A stretch of DNA of 39,226 nucleotides. It comes from Ignavibacteriota bacterium (GTDB taxonomy: Bacteria > Bacteroidota > Ignavibacteria > UBA10030 > UBA6906). The stretch lies in assembly GCA_003154425.1 (NCBI GenBank), contig PMDK01000212.1:1-39226 (forward strand). Direction: 5' to 3'. The notes beneath the pieces are model-generated. The model searched no databases. It saw only the letters and a list, made by a program, of their open reading frames with translations, and was not told the origin of the DNA. Shown in pieces: positions 15,525-23,795 of this stretch. The position numbers and the translations under genes were made by a program. Each line of letters begins with the position of its first letter. Position 1 is the first letter of the stretch.

Positions 15525-17543
15525 CTATCTCCGGGTCAGTTTCTGCCGCCGGATCTTGTCCAGAAGCAGGATCGACTCATTGTGCGAAGGTCGGATTGAC
15601 AGAACCTGGCGAAGTTCGACCTCTGCCTTATCCGGCTGGTGATCTTCCATGTAGGCAACCGCAAGACGATAGCCGTCCTCTGCCGCATCGTCGGGAGAGC
15701 GTGGGACGCCAAGCGCCTTTTGAAACCACGTGACGGCGTGGACGGGATCCCCGGTCCTGAGCGCGATATCACCAAGGAGGCGAAAGGCGTCGGGTGTGGG
15801 GTCAACCTGAATCGCCCTCTCCAGAAGTGTGCGCGCTTCTCCGAGTCGATTCTGCGCGACGAAGAGTTTCCCGAGAGTGATGTACGGCTCGACCTTTGTG
15901 GGATCCAGGGAAATCAATGCGCGGAGCTCGGCGTCGAGCTTCCGGCTGTCGCCGATTTTCTCATACAACGCAGCGGCCGCCCAGTGTGCGTCACCCGCAC
16001 CCCATCTCCCCTCAGTGACGCGCCGTGCGAACTGTTCCAGCGTGTCCCTCGGGGGGACGCGTGGGACGCTGAATGACGGTTCTGAAAATGGCCATCCGGA
16101 GGTCAGGAGTGCTGTTCGTTGAATTGCGATCCGCTCATCCAGCTCTGTGACGGGACGCTGGTCCCAGAGGACTCTGTCATTGATCGTGTCTCGCCTTTCC
16201 CAGAGGTCGGCAGATGTGAGGATGCCACGGCTCCGCATCGCTGCGGCGTAACCTTTTGCCATGAGGAAGTATCCGAACGAATTTGGGTGCACGTGATCGA
16301 GTATGAGCTCATTGCCGATGAGTGAATCAGGGGAATATGCACTGAAGAGCTTTTCGATGTCGACCGTCCCGACAGTCGTGCCGTCCTCACTTTCTCTTAT
16401 GAGATCGTTGAAGTCGCTGCTTGTGCGAAAGCGGAGCTCGTCGTAGTCCCGCGCTTTGATGTATTCCCCGTGTGCCTCGGCATGCCGCCCGAGCACATCG
16501 AGGCAGCGTGCAATTGCGAAATGTACTCCGGCGTGGAGAGAATCCAGTGCAGAGGCCGTGCGGTACTGGGCGAGGGCGGTGTCCCATCGGTGCCCCTCCC
16601 AGGATGCTTTCCCGGCGCGCTGGTGAACGGTGAATTCGCTCTTGGCCCCGGTGGACAAGGAATGAGACTCCCCGGAAGCGAAGGGGGGTTGCCCCCGGAG
16701 GTTCGATACCTGGGAAGAGAGGAGGAGGGGTATGCTGTGTTCTCGGCAGAGCGACTGCAGATCGGCGAGGTTTTCTTTGAACGTCAGCTCTGCTTCCCGG
16801 TAGACCGGACTCCCGTACGGAACGCGCTGGTCCGTGGCGATCACTTCAATGGAGACGTCCCTCGCAGAACTATCCCCTCGCCCGGCGATAATCGAACGGA
16901 GCCAATCGTACGTGTCGCGCAGGAGGACGAAAAGACGGCTGTGAAGCATTTGAAGGTAGAGCATGGTCATCCCCCGCGAGCCGCTCAGGAGGCCGCGGGA
17001 ATTCACGCCGAGCCCGCCATAAAACTCGTTGTGCCCGTCGTAGACGAGAAGAAGATCGGGTTGATATCCGGGGAGCTCCCTGGCAAGATCGAGGACCGTG
17101 AAGCTGTTGGTCGCCGTCATTCCAAGGTTGATGACCTCGATTGTTCGTTCGGGAAAGATCCTGCGCAGCCGGTCCCGGAGGAATGACGAGAAGGACGCAT
17201 TGTTGTTATAGGGATACCCGACGGCAGTGGATCCGCCAAGGGTGAAGATCCGGAATGTCCCGGGCGGTTTGGGGACCTGGAAGTAGTCAAGGGCCGTGGT
17301 CGGACTGAAATGGATCCCGGAGAAGTAGCGGGCCTTCACTTCATGGTTAAGGACATGAAACGTTGTGCCGTGGATTTCCGTCGTCGTGAAAAGAGAGAGA
17401 TCGGGGCCATAGTGCATCAGCCGCAGGACGAGTTCCGCAGTCCCGAGGAGGATGAATGGGAACGCGATGATGACGGCATAGAAAGCTCGCTTTCGTGCGG
17501 GGGAAAGCGTCGGCGCGGTGTCCTCTGCAACACGGCGCCCCAT
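15525..17543 (-). CDS. Membrane-anchored SGNH hydrolase with C-terminal TPR repeats
   Basis: Numbered from ATG 17543, the 672-residue protein has a short basic N-terminus and one transmembrane segment (about 20-42). The SGNH/GDSL-type hydrolase fold follows: block I TLGGSTAVG with nucleophile candidate S105, block III-like YDGHNEFYG (168-176), and the catalytic D-x-x-H in LDHVHPN (D416, H419). The last 130 or so residues are TPR-like (ITLGKLFVAQNRLGEARTLLERA and following). Such proteins are often O-acyl esterases or transferases acting on surface glycans, or are linked to exopolysaccharide export; the substrate cannot be told here. The start is uncertain: an in-frame ATG at 17660 would add 39 residues, but that stretch is AT-rich and precedes the basic-TM start. 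Divergent from ssb. Confidence 0.8.
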   Translation of the reverse strand: MGRRVAEDTAPTLSPARKRAFYAVIIAFPFILLGTAELVLRLMHYGPDLSLFTTTEIHGTTFHVLNHEVKARYFSGIHFSPTTALDYFQVPKPPGTFRIFTLGGSTAVGYPYNNNASFSSFLRDRLRRIFPERTIEVINLGMTATNSFTVLDLARELPGYQPDLLLVYDGHNEFYGGLGVNSRGLLSGSRGMTMLYLQMLHSRLFVLLRDTYDWLRSIIAGRGDSSARDVSIEVIATDQRVPYGSPVYREAELTFKENLADLQSLCREHSIPLLLSSQVSNLRGQPPFASGESHSLSTGAKSEFTVHQRAGKASWEGHRWDTALAQYRTASALDSLHAGVHFAIARCLDVLGRHAEAHGEYIKARDYDELRFRTSSDFNDLIRESEDGTTVGTVDIEKLFSAYSPDSLIGNELILDHVHPNSFGYFLMAKGYAAAMRSRGILTSADLWERRDTINDRVLWDQRPVTELDERIAIQRTALLTSGWPFSEPSFSVPRVPPRDTLEQFARRVTEGRWGAGDAHWAAAALYEKIGDSRKLDAELRALISLDPTKVEPYITLGKLFVAQNRLGEARTLLERAIQVDPTPDAFRLLGDIALRTGDPVHAVTWFQKALGVPRSPDDAAEDGYRLAVAYMEDHQPDKAEVELRQVLSIRPSHNESILLLDKIRRQKLTRR

Positions 17544-17680
17544 GTCCTTTCTACGGCGAGTCCGGGAGGATTTCTGCGGCTTCAAGTGTGTACGAACAGG
17601 ATGTGGAAAACTCAATCTACAAATTCCGGCGTTGAAATGCATCTGCTGAAAGTAATTCATATATTAATGTCACATCGTCA

Positions 17681-17717
17681 TTGAAAGAACAGCCATTTCT
17701 CACTAGTATATATACTA
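17681..17717 (+). promoter_or_regulatory. ssb promoter with overlapping 14-bp palindrome
   Basis: TTGAAA (17681-17686), a 17-base spacer and TAGTAT (17704-17709) form a candidate sigma-70-like promoter, with the start near 17716. TAGTATATATACTA (17704-17717) is a perfect 14-base palindrome covering the -10 box and start site, so it may be an operator. The rest of the divergent gap (17544-17738) is AT-rich and contains nothing else I can name. Confidence 0.5.
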
Positions 17718-17738
17718 CATGCTGGAGGATTCAACGTC

Positions 17739-18164
17739 ATGGCAAAGAGTCTGAACAAAGTGATGCTGATCGGGAATCTGGGGAAAGACCCCGAACTCCG
17801 ATTCACGTCGAGCGGCGTCCCTGTCGCGACATTTACGATTGCAACGAACGAATCATGGAAGGATCAGGAGGGGAACCTGCAGGAACGGACGGAGTGGCAT
17901 AACATCGTGGCATGGCGGAAGCTCGCGGAGATATGCGGGGAATGGCTGAAGAAGGGAAAGAAGGTCTATATCGAAGGGAGGATTCAAACCCGGAGTTACG
18001 ATGACAAGAACACGGGCGTGAAGAAATACATGACCGAGATTGTCGCTGACAGCATGATCATGCTTGACGGTAAGAGCGCCGGCGCCCCGCAGGAGAGCCC
18101 CGCCGCTCCTTCCGCTTCCGAACCTGCCGCCGGGGGAGCCTCCAACGAAGACCTCCCCTTCTAG
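17739..18164 (+). CDS. ssb: Single-stranded DNA-binding protein
   Basis: SSB coats single-stranded DNA in replication, recombination and repair and recruits partner enzymes. The 141-residue protein starts [19 protein letters not shown], the classic OB-fold opening, and the fold runs to about residue 110 ([31 protein letters not shown]). A Pro/Ala/Ser-rich flexible linker leads to the acidic tip NEDLPF, which matches the SSB-Ct peptide that docks RecO, PriA, exonuclease I and other proteins. GGAGG at 17724-17728 supports the ATG. The gene after it overlaps or abuts the stop codon. The palindrome at its promoter suggests specific regulation, for example by a damage- or replication-responsive factor, but I cannot identify the regulator. 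Confidence 0.97.
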   Translation: MAKSLNKVMLIGNLGKDPELRFTSSGVPVATFTIATNESWKDQEGNLQERTEWHNIVAWRKLAEICGEWLKKGKKVYIEGRIQTRSYDDKNTGVKKYMTEIVADSMIMLDGKSAGAPQESPAAPSASEPAAGGASNEDLPF

Positions 18165-19848
18165 GACGCTCCTTTTCGCTGCGGCCGTCGCTCTTCTCTG
18201 TGCTCAATCGCAGCTCCCGGCTGCCTCACGCTCTCCGGTGAGAGCGAGGAACGGGATGGTGGTCTCGGCCGATTCTCTTGCCTCCTCTGCGGGTGTGGAG
18301 ATCCTCCGCCGTGGAGGGAACGCTGTCGACGCCGCCGTGGCGGTCGGTTTTGTGCTTGCGGTGACGTACCCCGAAGCCGGGAATCTCGGCGGCGGGGGTT
18401 TCATGCTCATCCGCATGGCGGGGGGGGAATCGACTATGATCGATTTCCGGGAGAAAGCCCCGGCCGCCGCGACGCGCGATATGTATCTGGACGCTGCAGG
18501 GAGGCCCGTCAGGGAAAAGAGCCTGATCGGCCCGCTTGCAGCGGGAGTGCCGGGGACCGTGGACGGGCTCCTGACCGCTTTGAATGAATACGGGTCCCTC
18601 GGAAAGGTGGATGTGATCCGCCCCGCTCTCGAACTGGCGGATCTGGGATTCCGTGTCAATGACCACCTTGCCCGCACTCTCGAGGAGGAGATCCCCCGCT
18701 TCGCTCTGTTCCCCTCCACAATGAAGGCGTTCACGCGCAACGGGAAACCGTACAGGTGGGGAGACACGCTCAGGCAGCCGGACCTGGCATCCACTCTCCG
18801 CGCAATAATGGAGCGGGGGCCGGATGGATTCTATGCCGGAGACGTGGCGGCCAGGATTGCGGCGGAAATGAAGAAGGACGGGGGGATTATCACTGCTGAT
18901 GACCTCCGTGACTACGGCTCCGTCGAACGGGATCCGCTTCTCGGGTCCTATCGGGGGTATGATGTTATTACCGCTCCTCCCCCCTCATCGGGCGGTGTTC
19001 TGCTCCTCCAGATACTGAATTCAATCGAGAGGTTCGATCTCCGCCGCATGGGCTGGAACTCCTCGAGTTCTGTCCACGCGCTCGCGGCCTCATGCCAGCG
19101 TGCCTTCGCCGACAGGGGGGCATTCCTCGGGGACCCCGATTTCGTCCAGGTCCCTGTCGCCGGGCTGATTTCCAAGCAGTATGCCGCCGGGCGGCTTGCG
19201 GATTTCGACAGCATGCACGCCCTCCGGAGCGCCGGCATCGGCAGCGGGGATCCCTCGGGCGCCGATCACCAGACGACTCACTATTGCGTGGTGGACAGGT
19301 TGGGAAACGTCGTGAGCGTCACATACACACTCAACGGGCTATTTGGATGCAAGGCGGTCGTGGATGGCGCCGGGTTCTTCCTCAACAATGAAATGGACGA
19401 TTTTACGGTGAAGCCGGGGGCCCTGAACATGTTCTCGCTTGTCGGCGGGGTTCGCAATGGGATTGAGCCCCGGAAGCGGATGCTCAGCTCCATGGCCCCG
19501 ACAATCGTCGTGAAGGACAACCGCCCGTTCCTCGTCCTGGGGGCGAGGGGAGGGAGCCGGATCCCGACATCAGTCGCGCAGATCGTTGCCAATGTGATCG
19601 ACTTCGGCATGTCAGTCCAGGAGGCGGTCGATGCACCCCGTGTCCATCACCAGTGGATCCCCGACACGCTCCTGTACGAAAAGCGGGGACTTGCCTCCGA
19701 CGTGGTGAGGAACCTCGGGAGCATGGGTTACGTTCTCCAGGAGGTCGATGTCACAGCCCGGGCCCACGCCCTTATGATCGACTCGGAAGGAGGCTGGTTT
19801 CTCGGTGGGGCAGATCCAAGGGAGGAAGGGTTTGCGATCGGCTACTGA
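18145..19848 (+). CDS. ggt: Gamma-glutamyltranspeptidase (glutathione hydrolase), periplasmic
   Basis: This Ntn-hydrolase is made as a proenzyme and cleaves itself before a threonine. It then hydrolyses or transfers gamma-glutamyl groups, chiefly from glutathione. The family opening [20 protein letters not shown], the processing/nucleophile motif [10 protein letters not shown] (first Thr, residue 377 from my start) and NNEMDDF and RGGSRIPT in the small subunit are all visible; length is normal. The start is ambiguous. A good signal peptide ([18 protein letters not shown]) is encoded, but no ATG, GTG or close TTG precedes it. An ACG at 18145 sits 6 bases after GGGGGAG (18132-18138) and would start exactly there, overlapping ssb by 20 bases. 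Alternatives are TTG 18064, GTG 18238 and ATG 18256; the last two lose the signal peptide. Confidence 0.9.
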   Translation, partial: TKTSPSRTLLFAAAVALLCAQSQLPAASRSPVRARNGMVVSADSLASSAGVEILRRGGNAVDAAVAVGFVLAVTYPEAGNLGGGGFMLIRMAGGESTMIDFREKAPAAATRDMYLDAAGRPVREKSLIGPLAAGVPGTVDGLLTALNEYGSLGKVDVIRPALELADLGFRVNDHLARTLEEEIPRFALFPSTMKAFTRNGKPYRWGDTLRQPDLASTLRAIMERGPDGFYAGDVAARIAAEMKKDGGIITADDLRDYGSVERDPLLGSYRGYDVITAPPPSSGGVLLLQILNSIERFDLRRMGWNSSSSVHALAASCQRAFADRGAFLGDPDFVQVPVAGLISKQYAAGRLADFDSMHALRSAGIGSGDPSGADHQTTHYCVVDRLGNVVSVTYTLNGLFGCKAVVDGAGFFLNNEMDDFTVKPGALNMFSLVGGVRNGIEPRKRMLSSMAPTIVVKDNRPFLVLGARGGSRIPTSVAQIVANVIDFGMSVQEAVDAPRVHHQWIPDTLLYEKRGLASDVVRNLGSMGYVLQEVDVTARAHALMIDSEGGWFLGGADPREEGFAIGY

Positions 19849-19880
19849 TATCCACAGAATTGTCCACATAGCTATCCACA
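19848..19880 (+). promoter_or_regulatory. Three DnaA-box-like 9-mers at 12-base spacing
   Basis: ATATCCACA (19848-19856), TTGTCCACA (19860-19868) and CTATCCACA (19872-19880) each differ from the DnaA box TTATCCACA at one position. They lie on the same strand with starts exactly 12 bases apart, beginning at the last base of the ggt stop codon. A weaker copy, CGATCCACA, is at 19952-19960. The gap to carA (19849-20011) is AT-rich for this window (for example TGTAAATGTATATC near 19917-19930) and contains no gene. Known clusters like this occur at origins, titration sites and DnaA-controlled promoters. Confidence 0.55.
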
Positions 19881-20011
19881 TGCACTCGTTGCTAAATCCA
19901 AACATGAGCTGTTTCGTGTAAATGTATATCATCCGGTGAGTTAGACCTGTTCGATCCACACATTCCGGCTCCCAGTTGAATTTTTAATCACATTCGCTTC
20001 CATGGCTCGGC

Positions 20012-21175
20012 TTGAAAGCAAAGCTCGCACTTGAAAACGGGACGCTGTTCACGGCGGAAGCATTTGGTGCTCCCGGCGAAGTGACAGGAGAGGTCGTCTT
20101 TAACACGAGTATCACCGGATACCAGGAGATATTCACGGACCCTTCCTATTGCGGGCAAATTGTGACACTGACCTATCCTCTTATAGGGAATTACGGTATC
20201 AATGCAGATGACCTGGAATCTGCCCGCCCCCAGGTGAGCGGTGTTGTCGTCCGGGAATCCTCAGGGATATTCAGCAACTTCCGCGCGCAGAGGAGCCTCT
20301 CTTCCTGGCTCAGGGAGCACAACGTGATGGCGATAGAAGGGCTGGATACGCGGATGCTCACGAGAATGCTCCGCACTGACGGATCGCTCCGGGGTGTCAT
20401 TTCGACGATCGACATGGATGATTCAAGCCTCAGGGCGAAGGCAGAGTCGTCTCCCCCGATGAACGGACTGGATCTGGCCACGAAGGTGACCTGTGAGAGG
20501 CCCTATTCCTGGGACGGCACGGATACCACGCCTTTCGCCCTCGGCCACTCCTCCCCCGGAGGGGAGATGGGACGGCGCTTCAAAGTCGTTGCCTATGACT
20601 ATGGTATCAAACGGAACATACTCCGGCGGCTCGTCCGGTACGGGTGTGTCGTGACGGTGGTTCCTGCGGCTCTGCCTGCCGGCGATGTGCTGGCGATGAA
20701 ACCCGATGGGGTTTTCCTCTCGAATGGGCCCGGTGACCCGTCGGCTGTGGGTGTGGCAATCAGGAATATCAACGCACTGGTGGGAAAACTCCCGGTGTTC
20801 GGCATCTGCCTCGGGCACCAGCTCCTGGCACTTGCCCTCGGGGGGAAAACGTACAAGTTGAAGTTCGGTCACCGCGGGGCGAACCATCCCGTCAAGAACC
20901 TTCTCACCGGAAAGATTGAGATTACATCGCAGAACCACGGATTCGCAGTCGATCCTGAGTCGCTCGATATGTCAAAACTGGAAATCACGCACGTCAACCT
21001 CTACGATCAGACGAACGAGGGATTCCGTCACAGGGAGCTCCCGATCTTCTCGGTCCAGTACCACCCGGAGGCCTCCCCGGGTCCGCATGACAGCGATTAC
21101 CTCTTCGCTGATTTCATCACCATGATGAAATCGGGCGCCCCCGCCAGGGGGCCCCGCGCGGTGCCCGTACGGTAA
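20012..21175 (+). CDS. carA: Carbamoyl-phosphate synthase small (glutaminase) subunit
   Basis: CarA hydrolyses glutamine and passes ammonia to CarB to make carbamoyl phosphate for pyrimidines and arginine. The 387-residue protein has the N-terminal CPSase domain ([16 protein letters not shown] ... [17 protein letters not shown]). A class I amidotransferase domain follows, with the nucleophile elbow GICLGHQ (C266) and the partner pair H351 and E353 in YHPEA. The start is a TTG at 20012 with only a weak upstream purine stretch; a short frame, ATG 20002 to TGA 20034 ([10 protein letters not shown]), overlaps it in another phase. carB is not in the window after it, so the two subunits are unlinked here. 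The methyltransferase starts 11 bases downstream and is probably co-transcribed. Confidence 0.95.
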   Translation: MKAKLALENGTLFTAEAFGAPGEVTGEVVFNTSITGYQEIFTDPSYCGQIVTLTYPLIGNYGINADDLESARPQVSGVVVRESSGIFSNFRAQRSLSSWLREHNVMAIEGLDTRMLTRMLRTDGSLRGVISTIDMDDSSLRAKAESSPPMNGLDLATKVTCERPYSWDGTDTTPFALGHSSPGGEMGRRFKVVAYDYGIKRNILRRLVRYGCVVTVVPAALPAGDVLAMKPDGVFLSNGPGDPSAVGVAIRNINALVGKLPVFGICLGHQLLALALGGKTYKLKFGHRGANHPVKNLLTGKIEITSQNHGFAVDPESLDMSKLEITHVNLYDQTNEGFRHRELPIFSVQYHPEASPGPHDSDYLFADFITMMKSGAPARGPRAVPVR

Positions 21176-21186
21176 CTCTCCCCGCC

Positions 21187-21960
21187 ATGGACACCGGGTA
21201 CCTGAATCTCTCCCCTTACTATGACCGGTGGCAAAAGAGCTACGGGAAGGATTTCAGCTCCCTGATCTTCCCCAGGCTGATCTCCTCAATCCGATCGCAC
21301 AGGATCAGCGGCAGGACGATGGTGGACGTCGCCTGCGGCACCGGGACCCTCGCCCTGATGATGGCGCGCCGGGGGTGGGAGGTCTTCGGGGTTGATGCCT
21401 CTGAGGGGATGCTCGCAGAGGCGTCAGGAAAGCTCGCGGGCTCGTCGCTCCCCGTCGCCTTTTTCCGGCAGGATATGCGCGAGCTGGCGATCCCCCGCCC
21501 TGTGCATCTGGCGACTTCCTTTTTTGACAGTCTCAACCACCTCATGACGACCGGCGATCTCGGCGTGGCGTTCCGCCGTGTCCGCGAATCGGTGGTTCCC
21601 GGAGGCTGGTTCATCTTCGATACCAGCACCGAGCGCTGCTTCACGACGCTCTGGACGAGGTCGGAGACGTTTCACGAGCGGGATTTCTCGATCGTGCTCG
21701 ATAATTCGTATGACCGTGCCGCGCGGTCCGCGATATGCCACGTCACGCTCAACGTCAACAGGGACGGCGGGATCGTCCGGCTGAGCGAAACGGTGAGGGA
21801 GAGGTTCTACACGACTGATGAGGTGTCCGGCCTGCTCGCCGAGGCGGCGTTCACGGTACGGGAGTGCGAGGATTTCAACTTCACATCCAATCCTGCGGTG
21901 GGGAAGCTCAAGACCTGGTGGGTTGCCGAGGCAGTCGGATCACGCCGCCCTGGGGCGTGA
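21187..21960 (+). CDS. Class I SAM-dependent methyltransferase
   Basis: The 257-residue protein has a Rossmann-type SAM-binding fold. Motif I is VDVACGTG at 46-53, the acidic ribose-binding residue is D70 in GVDASEGML, and a motif IV-like HLATSFFDSLNHL lies at about 106-118. The remainder resembles small-molecule methyltransferases of the broad Methyltransf_25 type. The substrate cannot be predicted. It begins 11 bases after carA without an obvious Shine-Dalgarno sequence. Its last seven codons and stop lie within the first copy of a 24-base tandem duplication. Confidence 0.85.
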   Translation: MDTGYLNLSPYYDRWQKSYGKDFSSLIFPRLISSIRSHRISGRTMVDVACGTGTLALMMARRGWEVFGVDASEGMLAEASGKLAGSSLPVAFFRQDMRELAIPRPVHLATSFFDSLNHLMTTGDLGVAFRRVRESVVPGGWFIFDTSTERCFTTLWTRSETFHERDFSIVLDNSYDRAARSAICHVTLNVNRDGGIVRLSETVRERFYTTDEVSGLLAEAAFTVRECEDFNFTSNPAVGKLKTWWVAEAVGSRRPGA

Positions 21961-21993
21961 GGATCACGCCGCCCCGGGGCGTGAGGATCACGC
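21937..21993. repeat. 24-base tandem repeat spanning a stop codon, with partial third copy
   Basis: Copy 1 (21937-21960) and copy 2 (21961-21984) differ at one base; a third copy starts with nine identical bases (GGATCACGC, 21985-21993). Each copy contains CACGCC/GGCGTG arms that can fold. Copy 1 encodes GSRRPGA and the stop of the methyltransferase, and copy 2 repeats those codons and the stop in the same frame. The repeat fills most of the 35 bases between two convergent genes; no T-run is present. Confidence 0.85.
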
Positions 21994-21995
21994 TC

Positions 21996-23702
21996 TCACG
22001 CTGTCCGCTTCACCACGACGATCGTGATGTCGTCCGCCTGAGGTGCCCCCGCGGCGTGTGCGCGGACGGCCGCGATGAGCGCCTCCTTCAATTCCTCCGG
22101 GTCACCCCTGTGGTGTTCCTTCAGTACCGCCTGGATCTGGCCTTCACCGAGCTGTTCTCCCGAAGCGTTCATCGCCTCCGAGACCCCGTCGGAGAATATG
22201 AGCACAACGTCCCCGGGCTCCATCGTGACGGTCTCCTGTGCATACGGAAAGTCTTCCATGATTCCGAGGACGGTCCCCCCGGCGGTCAGGCGGCTGATCT
22301 CCCCCCCCGAACGGATAAGGAAGGGCTGTTCGTGTCCCGCGTTGCAGCAGGTCAGCGACCCGTTGGCCGGGTCGAGCAGTGCATAGAAGAGGGTCACGAA
22401 TTTCTCGTTTCCCGTGTTCTGGAAGAGGAGCATGTTTGAGCGTCGGACGCACTCCGACGCGGGGGCGGCCGTGAACGCCTGGTCGCGCAGTGTCGCCTGG
22501 ACGTTTGCCATCAGCAGGGAAGCGGCAAGTCCTTTCCCGGAGACGTCGCCGAGGCAGACGGCGAGCTGTCCCGGTTCCTTCGCCGTGAAATCGTACAGGT
22601 CGCCACCGACCTCGCGCGCCGGGATCGTGACGGCGGCGAACCTGTATCCCGACACCTCCGGAACCCGTTTCGGGATGAGTGTCATCTGCACTTCACGGGC
22701 GGCCTGGAGGTCCTTCTCCATCGCGATCTTCTGCCGTTCCTGTTCGTGCAGCCGTGCGTTTTCGACGGCGATTGCCGCGTGTACTGAGAGCGCATCAAGG
22801 ACGCTCTCGTCGTCGGCGGTGAACGTGCCGGAGCGCTTGTTGAGTATCTGAAACACCCCCACAATCGTCCCGCCCCTGTTCTTCATCGGCATACACAGTA
22901 TGGATCTGGTCCGGTACCCGGTGACCTTGTCGAAGTCCGGGTTGAAGCGGGGGTCGAAATACGCGTCGCGTATGTTCAGTGTGTCGCCCGTTGCCGCCAC
23001 GTAACCGGCGATGCCGCTCCCCGTGGGCATCCTGATCTCTATCCTCTCCCCCCCCTTGAGCACGAGTGACCAGAGTTCCTTCGTCTCTTCGTCCAGGAGA
23101 TAGACCGTCCCCCGGTCACCGTCCACGAGTCCCAGGGCGGTCTCCAGTATGACACCGAGGAGTTTATCCAGGTCCAGCGTCGAGTTCAGAACTTTAGCCG
23201 CTTCGATGAGCAGTCTGAGGCGTCCGATCTCTTTCCCCGAGACCTCGGCCTGGCGTTGAAGCTCGTCCACGAACTGGTTGTCGACCGTCCGGAGCCGCAC
23301 GCTGAGCACCTGGAGAAGCCGGTAGGCCAGAGCACTGTTTTCCCTGAGGAGCTTTTCAAACGCCTCACGCCCTATCGAACATACGATACAATCGTCGACT
23401 GCCGTCACGCGGGCGGCGCGCGGCCTTCCGTCGATGAGCTCGAGCTCTCCGAAGAAATCTCCCGGGTGGAGGAGTGCAAGGAGCGTCTCGCGCCCCTGCC
23501 TGTCCCGTTTGGAGATGCGGACACGTCCGTTGGCGATGAGAAAAAGAGAATCCCCCTCTGCCTCGTCTTCGAGTATGATCTCTCCCGGTCCGAACCGGTG
23601 CTCGGCGAGTTCGCCGCTGACCGCCCGGAACTGCTCGTCGGTGAGCACTTCAGTCAGGACGTTGTGGCGAAGGCGCTCGATATGTTGTGATGGGGGGGTC
23701 AT
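21996..23702 (-). CDS. cNMP-binding, GAF and PP2C (SpoIIE-type) serine phosphatase
   Basis: This signalling phosphatase probably acts on a phosphorylated anti-sigma-factor antagonist or a similar regulator. Domains in the 568-residue protein are a cyclic-nucleotide-binding domain (about 10-130, with GELELIDGRPRAARV near 85-99), a GAF domain (about 178-316), a short helical linker ending REVQMTLIPK, and a SpoIIE-type PP2C domain (about 350-565). The PP2C metal-binding aspartates are present in GGDLYD (366-371), GDVSGKG (385-391), SDGVSEA (504-510) and DDIT (557-560), so it should be active. Effectors of the two sensor domains are unknown. No anti-sigma or STAS-domain partner is in the window. 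It lies downstream of lhr on the same strand with a 93-base gap. Confidence 0.9.
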   Translation of the reverse strand: MTPPSQHIERLRHNVLTEVLTDEQFRAVSGELAEHRFGPGEIILEDEAEGDSLFLIANGRVRISKRDRQGRETLLALLHPGDFFGELELIDGRPRAARVTAVDDCIVCSIGREAFEKLLRENSALAYRLLQVLSVRLRTVDNQFVDELQRQAEVSGKEIGRLRLLIEAAKVLNSTLDLDKLLGVILETALGLVDGDRGTVYLLDEETKELWSLVLKGGERIEIRMPTGSGIAGYVAATGDTLNIRDAYFDPRFNPDFDKVTGYRTRSILCMPMKNRGGTIVGVFQILNKRSGTFTADDESVLDALSVHAAIAVENARLHEQERQKIAMEKDLQAAREVQMTLIPKRVPEVSGYRFAAVTIPAREVGGDLYDFTAKEPGQLAVCLGDVSGKGLAASLLMANVQATLRDQAFTAAPASECVRRSNMLLFQNTGNEKFVTLFYALLDPANGSLTCCNAGHEQPFLIRSGGEISRLTAGGTVLGIMEDFPYAQETVTMEPGDVVLIFSDGVSEAMNASGEQLGEGQIQAVLKEHHRGDPEELKEALIAAVRAHAAGAPQADDITIVVVKRTA

Positions 23703-23795
23703 CTGTCTCTTCTCACTCTGATCCGGCGTGCGGGTCCGCCGTAACGGATCAATGTATCGATGGGGGGAGGCAAAGTCAAGGAAGCCGGGTTCCTC

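Noticed and set aside
17602-17610. TGTGGAAAA, a reverse-strand DnaA-box-like site
   Set aside because: A single one-mismatch site in an AT-rich gap, not clustered with others, is expected by chance.
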